Notes under the pieces: generated by a model
The model's database searches: none
Told to the model about the DNA's origin: nothing
What the model saw: the letters and a program-made list of their open reading frames with translations, nothing else
Source of the DNA: Phyto melanocephala
Taxonomy: Eukaryota; Arthropoda; Insecta; Diptera; Rhinophoridae
Assembly: GCA_941918925.1 (NCBI GenBank)
Contig: OW799236.1
Coordinates: 14,979,474-15,043,473, forward strand
DNA length: 64,000 nt
Direction: 5' to 3'
Shown here: positions 57,495 through 64,000 of the stretch, one piece after another
Position numbering within the stretch: the stretch's first letter is position 1
Layout: the number at the start of each line of letters is the position of its first letter
Made by a program: the position numbers and the translations under genes

Positions 57495-57905
57495 GCTATA
57501 AAAAAAGTGTAGCTTCGGCTGTGTGGCACGTAGCGCCGTCCTGTTAAAACCAAATGTTGCCAATATCCTCCTCTTCAATTTTTGTGAACAAAATATCGTT
57601 CAACATGACCCGATAATGATCGCCATTGACTACGGCCACTCCTTGCTTATTTTCGAAGAAATATGGCCCAATTATGCCTCTAGACCAAAATCCGCATTAA
57701 ACAATGACTCGTTTTGGGTGTATTGGCTTTTCAATGTATGCGTGCGGGTTTTCTGTGCCCCAAATGCGACAATTTTGCTTGTTTACATACCCGCCAAGAT
57801 CAAAATGAGTTTAATCTGAAAAGATGATTTTTTTGGCAAAATCGCTCCAAGTAATGTCTCAAAATTTCCCAGCGTTGTTCAAGCGTATACACAACCATAT
57901 TCGTT
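57495..57905 (-). pseudogene. Mariner-like transposase fragment with N-terminal fusion by deletion
   Basis: On the minus strand from about 57897 the start MVVYTLEQRWEILRHYLE resembles a transposase N-terminus. It is directly followed by AKKIIFSD, a stop, THFDLGGYVNKQNCRIWGT, GIIGPYFFENKQGVAVVNGD, HYRVMLNDILFTKIEEED and, after a stop, QDGATCHTAEATLF. So both helix-turn-helix domains are deleted, the first and second catalytic aspartates remain, and the sequence stops before the third. At least three in-frame stops are present. The open plus-strand frame 57523-57819 is its antisense shadow. An 11-bp direct repeat (ATCCGCCAAAT) flanks the piece. Confidence 0.75.
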
Positions 57906-57994
57906 CAGCGGAAGGATAAAACTAATTATCCGCCAAATCAGACATGAGTTAAGTGTTACCACTCACGAAATCAGCACTAGTTGAAAAAAAGCAT

Positions 57995-58738
57995 TAGATG
58001 GCGGACCCTTTAGTTACTGTCATGCCCTTTTATTTGCTATCCATATTGTTTGGGTTAAAAAAATTTGTTCCGCCATTTTGTTTCAGACGCCATCTTCGAT
58101 TTTACCCTTTTTTTAATAGTTTACTACATTGTAATGGTCAAGCCCTTTTTTATTTTAATATAATAGTGTGGAGGTTAAAAGGGCCAAAGCCGTATCCACT
58201 ATATTTGACTCATGTATTGGCCATTTAAATTTCGAAAGCCATCTTGGATTTTTTTCCTTTCATAGCTAACTAAATTTTAATACTCAAGTCCGTTCATTTG
58301 ATCTCCATATTGGCTCTTACGATTGTATAGAAACTGAAAAAAATATCAATTTCGTTTGAAAATTTTGGAAAAACACCGAAGTAGTTGTACTTTTGTGCTT
58401 GTATCTCAGTTGGCTTCAAACCAATTTTTTAGTTTTTCTTAGACAAAATTTCTGAAATTACGTCTTATAATTTGGTATCTTAAGTGTGTTCAAAAATTAT
58501 TTAGGAATTTAAAACATTTTGATTAATTTAAAAAAAAAATATTTTTTTTTCCAATAATTTTTGCCTATAACTTTGCCGATTAGTGACCAATTTGTTCAAA
58601 AAGTTTTTTTCAACATACATACGGACAGACGGACAGACAATGCTTAATTGACTCCCCTATTCATAAGTTTTTAGAAAATAAACACTTTTATACGGAATGA
58701 CAAACCTATATATACCCTTTAACTTACTGTGAAGGGTA
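57995..58738 (-). mobile_element. Diverged DINE-like repeat, second subtype
   Basis: It carries 'catgcccttttatttgctat', 'cgccattttg', 'agccatcttggattttt', 'gcttgtatctcagttggctt', 'gcctataactttgccgattag', then the familiar 'caacatacatacggacagac' (GTCY)n block and 'cttaattgactcccctattc'. It ends 'ctatatataccctt...gaagggta' with the 5' hairpin. The conserved core is mostly deleted. No stem-loop 3' end is visible. Confidence 0.55.
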
Positions 58739-60087
58739 AACAAAAATTTAAAAGCGAATTTATATTTTTTATATTTATTTGACATTTATGTTTGACATTT
58801 GGGAAAGAGGCAAATTAATACTATGTTCCCACACGCGCCTTAACTGTCAATTTATAATATTATTATTATGAAAATTAATTATAAATTGAGCAATATATAC
58901 TTTATTGTTTCACTTATTGTCCAAAACTCGAAATACAACTCTTGAGAAGTATGTTTAGTGAGAAGAAAAGTCTATAGGTGGCATTTCTAATGTCAAACAA
59001 ATAAATATACAAAAAAACAAAAAGCAAGAAAATGTAAAATGGTTGATGGAAATTTTAATAAAATGTTTAAGTATATTTTATGAACAGGAAAAACACTAAA
59101 GAGAAGGCATTATTTGATTTGGTATAAATACATCGTATTTTTACAGCTATCAAGTGCTAATGGAGTAAGACAAATTGAGTATGTGCGAACACTTATTTTA
59201 ATTGCTCAATCAACACTAAATTGAAACAAATAAAAATATCTGTCTGAACAGGGTATAAGTCTGCTAAAGAAAAATTAAATTTATTTTGAAGAGTAAATAA
59301 TACATATAAGATCCTACAGAAAAATTGTAAATATTATGCTGTCGTGAAATGCATATTAAAAAAATATATTTTATATTTATCTGCGATTTTTAGCAACATC
59401 ATATCTACCTTTGAACTCAATAGAAAACAAATATAAAGAAATATTTAAAAATTAATATTGAACCATTCTTAGAAAAACATTTTAAACGTGTGAAAATATC
59501 TTTTTTATTTAAAAAATTATTCTTGCAAACTTTCATTACACGTTTACAGTTTTTGTATATATGCGATACAACTTAATTATGCATAAAATTTTCTCGTTTG
59601 TAACCCTTAAATTTTTGCCCAAATTTTTTTGTTATTTTATTTTTATACTTTCATCAAATATTATATTCATTTTTAATCTTATCAAGCAAAAGGATACTTT
59701 CTATATTAAACAATAAAAAAAATTTACATTTTTTGGACAAAATGTTTCATAATAAATGCGAATTTAATTCGTGTGACCATCATGACTATTTGATCAAACA
59801 ACCTTTTTCACGCCCGAAAAATAAACAACATTATGATGCCACTGGCATTGCTGTCAAAATGGCAAACACACACAATACTGCCAACAAATTTTATTTTTCT
59901 TTAAATTATCATGTGCATAAGTTTGGAATGAAATGCTCTTTAAGCACTAACCCAGCAAAATTTTTAAATTTTGTTTTTAAAGAATTTAAAAAAAATACTT
60001 TTGAAATTAAATGTTATTTTTTTAAATAATTTTTAATATTGGTTTTTAATAATAAATTTTTATAAAAAAAACAAAAAAGAGTGTTAT
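58739..60087. other. Unassigned A/T-rich DNA
   Basis: The 98-codon frame at 59733-60029 opens with TTG and is rich in Lys, Asn and Phe. It matches no family I know and is not called a gene. Confidence 0.4.
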
Positions 60088-61022
60088 ACAAGTAAGAGTG
60101 CTATATTCGGCTGTGCCGAATCTTATATACCCTTCACAACGTGAAGTCATGCAACAACAGTAGTTTGTATAACCATTCATCCCATATGAAATACGTACAT
60201 ACATATATAAAAAACATACATATATAAAAACATCCCATTGCAAAATTATAAATATACGTTATGTATTTAAAAAATAAAATAAATAAAAAATAAAAAAAAA
60301 TTATAAAAAATATATAAAAAATTAAAAAAAAATATATTAAAAAAAACTTAAAAACAATAATAAAATATAAATATAAAAAAAAAAAAAAAAACAAATTAAA
60401 AAAAAATAAAACAAAATTAAAAAATAAAAAAAAATCTTTAAAAAAAAAAAATAAAAAAAATCTTAAAAAAATAAAAAAAATTTAAAAAAAAGTAAAAAAT
60501 AATAAAAAAAAATTTAAAAATATAACTTATAAAAATTTTAAACTTTTCCAAGAATTTGGGTAAAGGTTTACTGAAATAAATATAATAATAAAAATATAAA
60601 TAATTTATAAAATACAAAAATATAAAAAAAATTTTTTTTTGCCTCAGCTGGGATTCGATGCCACGTTTACTCTAACCAGTATACCACGTTTGTATGTATG
60701 TATGTATGTATGTATGTATGTATGTATGTATGTATGTATGTATGTATGTATGTATGTATGTATGTATGTATGTATGTATGTATGTATGTATGTATGTATG
60801 TATGTATGTTGTTATTGTGTTAAAAAAAACGAAGTGGCCGTGGTTTTTTGCCCATATCAAATATCATATATGTACCGATGTTTCTATTTAATGTTCAATA
60901 CCAATCTACTCCCGAATATTTCTGATATTTTAATACCTCACCCGGATTTAGGCGATGTCGGGGGCTTCAAAAAGTTAATTTCAACATACAAATGGACTGA
61001 CGGTCAGACGTACGGACGGAGA
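60088..61022 (-). mobile_element. DINE-1/mini-me-like element with expanded microsatellite
   Basis: It has the ACAAGTAAGAGTGCTATATT stem-loop end (TTCGGC TGT GCCGAA), the subterminal TATACCCTTCAC, a 400-base A-rich tract and the CTCAGCTGGGATTCGATG block at 60643. A (GTAT)n array of about 118 bases sits where other copies have three or four units. A (GTCY)n remnant is at 60995-61018. The core and 5' hairpin are missing. Confidence 0.75.
60692..60809. repeat. (GTAT)n microsatellite, about 29 units
   Basis: An uninterrupted TATG/GTAT run inside a DINE copy. The Met-Tyr-Val-Cys repeats in all-frame translation are an artefact of it. Confidence 0.95.
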
Positions 61023-64000
61023 ACAAATTTGTGTTTATTAAATTAATAATTTTGCTGGGTTATTAAATCTGTTCTGTATTTGTGTGTACATTTGCACAAT
61101 CTCTTATCTTTACATTTCTTTTAAGATTTTTTTTCTCTTACATTTTCTTATAAATCCGATTAAACAAATGTTAATCGGATAAGGTTTCATAAGGTAATCA
61201 AGTGTTTACAAACTGATACTAAACAGTGATAAAGTTTAGCGAATAAATTCTTCAAAGTGACCATCATTACAAAAGTTCATCTAATTTTCTTCAAAAAATT
61301 TATTTAACTGAGGAAAAAGTAATTTGGTTGCCCAGTAGTCCATCAAAGTCATTCGCAATTCAATAGATTTTTAAATTTGTTTACTTTTTACTTTAAAAAA
61401 CTAAATTTAATATATTAATTGTTTTTTTTTAATTAACTAAACGAATCATATGCTTAAAAATGTAGATTTTTGAAAGCAATTCGTAAAGAATAAGAGCGAA
61501 TCGCAGTCTGTGATGGCAAAATCTGTTGCTTATTAATTTGTTATTGATGACAACTAACCATGGCAAGTTACCCGATTGATAAGTACACCATCATAGTCAA
61601 AATAAATGTTTGTTAGATTCAGCTCTACAAGGCTTGTTGTATAAATTAGAGACCACCGTTTCTTAAACAACCAGCCAACACATGTATGTCAAAGATATGT
61701 CGCCGTTGTTCGTAATTGTACAAAAATCCTAAGTAATTCGGACTTTCAGGAAATTAATTTTTGTTAATTCTGCGTGGGAACTTGGCTTGTAATTTTTAAT
61801 CGCGTTAAGGTTTCTTTGAAACGTTTTTAAGAAGACCCAAATTTTTAGCGATAAAAATCATTTTTGGATGAATAGTACATATCAAGGCATATTTAACGGG
61901 TATATGCAACAGCGAATTGATACAACAAAGCAACCTTTTGGGGGATGTTTTCCTACAAAGTCAATTTGTATATCAGGTATGGAAAAGTTTTATGATATGT
62001 TTAATTTAATGCAATTTAATTAAAAAAAAGGATCTATGTTTGTGAAACACATTATAAATGGTGCAAAACCAACATATATACATAAATTTATCACATTTAT
62101 TTTCAAAAACGGACACTTAAGTTAATTGCTTAAAACTGAAATTCAAATGTAATTTTCCATCCCTGCATTAATAAATGAAATCAAGGCGAATTTTAAAATT
62201 TTAGCAATATGCTTCTTCATCAGCTGGGCTGATACGTTTACCTGTATGAATTCGCCTTTGTACTTAAAAAACTTAACCTTGTATGGTAAAATTTTTGGAA
62301 GTAAAATAATGTTGTTTGTTTGCTGAAATCCAAATACAGTTTTATTTTTGTTAAAGTAGATTACATTCCAAGACATGCAGCCAATTGTATAGATTATTCA
62401 CAGTTATTGGCTGGACCATCCAGCAATTGCCATTTAAGAGAAAGAACAAAAGAAAAATGAAAAGTCGATTAAAAATTCAATTCAAAATTATTATCCATCT
62501 TATAATAGAACACTATTTTGGGGTAGAAAAATTTTCTACTGCAAGAATTCTAATTTCTTAGTGTTGACTATATTGTTATTCCGAAACAATTATACGATTG
62601 GAATTTATTCTGGCACCCACAAATGATGTTCCTTTTCTCATGCATTCTCGTAGCTTTAATTCTGGGGGGTCTTCAAAAACAATTCTGGGGTTGGCCAATG
62701 AAGAATGGTATAGTTACGCCAATGGAAGTAAGAAAGAGAGATAACGATTCAGTTGTAGTATAAAGAGAGGTAGGGATGTAAACAAATGGACAATGCCAAG
62801 GACCCCCTTTGCTGTTAACAATTTCACATCATCCACTCAAGTTAATATGACTCCTTGATTGTGCGTAGAGCGTGTAGAGATACGACAGCTGAAGTTTTCT
62901 CTCAGTAGTTAGTAAATGCTTCACCCTCTTCTGCTTTCTCTCATTCTCATAGAAATGGAAAAAGTCGGTCGAATTCGATTGCGTTTTTCTAGACGATCTT
63001 ATACCTCAGTGGCCAGTCAGGATTTCTGCTAGTTATTTTAGATATTTTTTTTTTCTTCTTGACGATCCTGCAGCGCTTCTTTTGTTTTAGCTTTAAGATT
63101 CAGGAGTTGTCCTAACTTGCCATAGAATTCGTAAAGGGTATACTGAAGTGTAAGTAAAAGCAGCTACCATCTCAATTTTATCCTCGGCCGCTTTGTTTTC
63201 AAAAATATCTAGAACTTCCTTATATTTGATAACAGTGAGAACTTGCAGGCTTTTACAACTGCTGATTTAACCAAGTTAGACCTCAAAGTCTTTAGTTATA
63301 AATAGTTTGGTTTAGCTTTAGTGTACGTTTTTGGTAGTCCAATTTGCCTGCTTCCTTGTTTTATCTTTATCAAAATTATTTATGTTAAAAACATTAATGT
63401 AATTTAGTTTTCCGAATATTTCAAGGATAGTACTGTTACTCGTGTTCCTATTGATGATATCAATGTCAACGCCAGAAAGTTAGTCAAATTTAATAAGAAA
63501 AATTTGCGTATAAAAACAATGGCATGTGTTTATACTACAGTCAAGATATAACATGGTGGTCTTTCCTGACAGTGGCCTTACTGATGCTTAAATTAAATGT
63601 GTTTAACCAACAGCCCTGTATAAACTGCATCCCACATCTGGCAAATAAGTTTTCATGATGATCACATGGATGCTCGTGAGCTTTTTTTATTTTATTTTAA
63701 TATTAGTCCACGCTTTTTTGATAATATCAAACAAATGTATGTCATCTTATAATATGTTTAACAAGTTTTTAGTTTTAAATTAAAACTTACATTTATATAC
63801 TGTTATAGCAATTATAATAACTTAATTATTCCACCTTTGTCCCACAAATGTTTCATCACTAGCAAGTTTGACTTTAATTTGACATCACAATTTCCAAGAG
63901 AACAACATTAAAGTTTATGTAATTAACTATGACTCATCGCACATCATCCTCTAATATGCGCTTTAGCAATAACAATAAAATACAAAATTGTATTACACCG
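61023..64000. other. Unassigned DNA to the window end
   Basis: No coding, RNA or complete mobile element was supported in the last 3 kb. A repeat block related to 21665-21860 lies at 62590-62727. The 77-codon minus frame at 62143-62376 has no recognised domain. Confidence 0.4.
62590..62727. repeat. Dispersed repeat shared with 21665-21860
   Basis: It contains TTCTGGGGGGTCTTCAAAAA, CAATTCTGGGGTTGG and a right edge TATAGTTACGCCAATGG. This edge is the inverted equivalent of the CACTGGCATAACTATA edge of the other copy. Confidence 0.4.

Noticed and set aside
57523..57819. 98-codon plus-strand frame, and the similar frame at 25591-25782
   Set aside because: Both are antisense to mariner transposase sequence; their resemblance to each other reflects the shared minus-strand gene.
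60639..61046. 135-codon frame with MYVC repeats and its minus-strand partner
   Set aside because: Produced by the (GTAT)n microsatellite.

Overview
The window looks like nuclear DNA from a higher fly, most likely a calyptrate such as a blowfly or house-fly relative. It is very A/T-rich and full of mariner, hAT, Helitron/DINE, Penelope and non-LTR remnants. It carries many copies of a fly-type DINE-1/mini-me-like repeat with a (GTCY)n block and a conserved core around a CCCCATAAAGTATATAT-like motif. Assignment below Diptera is inference.

I could not support a single host protein-coding gene, rRNA or tRNA in 64 kb. Almost all open frames are short, A/T-driven or antisense to repeats. The coding signals I can support are transposase, endonuclease or reverse-transcriptase remains, all broken or partial. 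The window is best read as a large intron or gene desert packed with nested transposable elements (TEs).

Layout. 0-6 kb: a 1.9-kb inverted-repeat element (458-2369) holding a smaller palindrome, then a diverged DINE-like element (3312-5320) split by a G/C-richer TE piece. 6-10 kb: a mariner N-terminal relic, a Penelope-like GIY-YIG endonuclease tail, a Helitron-like end pair, and a 1.84-kb hobo-like hAT element (7799-9637) with a second hAT nested in it, both with 8-bp target duplications. 12.5-13.1 kb: a mariner relic with an internal duplication. 14.4-17.5 kb: DINE copies. 19.7-21.4 kb: an old hAT-like element invaded by a TA-flanked inverted-repeat element. 25.2-26.1 kb: a mariner remnant (spacing DD41D) with 158-bp inverted arms. 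28.4-29.6 kb: a hAT-like element inserted in the end of an older relative. 29.8-32.3 kb: two degenerate tandem arrays. 32.5-36.2 kb: a cluster of DINE copies in both orientations. 36-50 kb: mostly unassigned, with one full-length but decayed mariner (42.9-43.7 kb). 50.1-54.4 kb: a 145-bp tandem array, a reverse-transcriptase tail, a DD34D mariner relic, a foldback repeat and a mariner element with TA duplication. 55.3-56.8 kb: a younger copy of the 19.7-kb hAT-like element, with a DINE copy nested in it. 57.5-61 kb: mariner and DINE remains, one with a large (GTAT)n array.

The most informative observation is that the hAT-like copies at 19.7 and 55.3 kb act as each other's empty site. One shows that a 625-bp element entered with TA duplication. 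The other shows that a DINE copy entered between two A residues (TT on the element strand) with no clear duplication, as expected for Helentron-type rolling-circle elements. I found no evidence of a functioning novel system.
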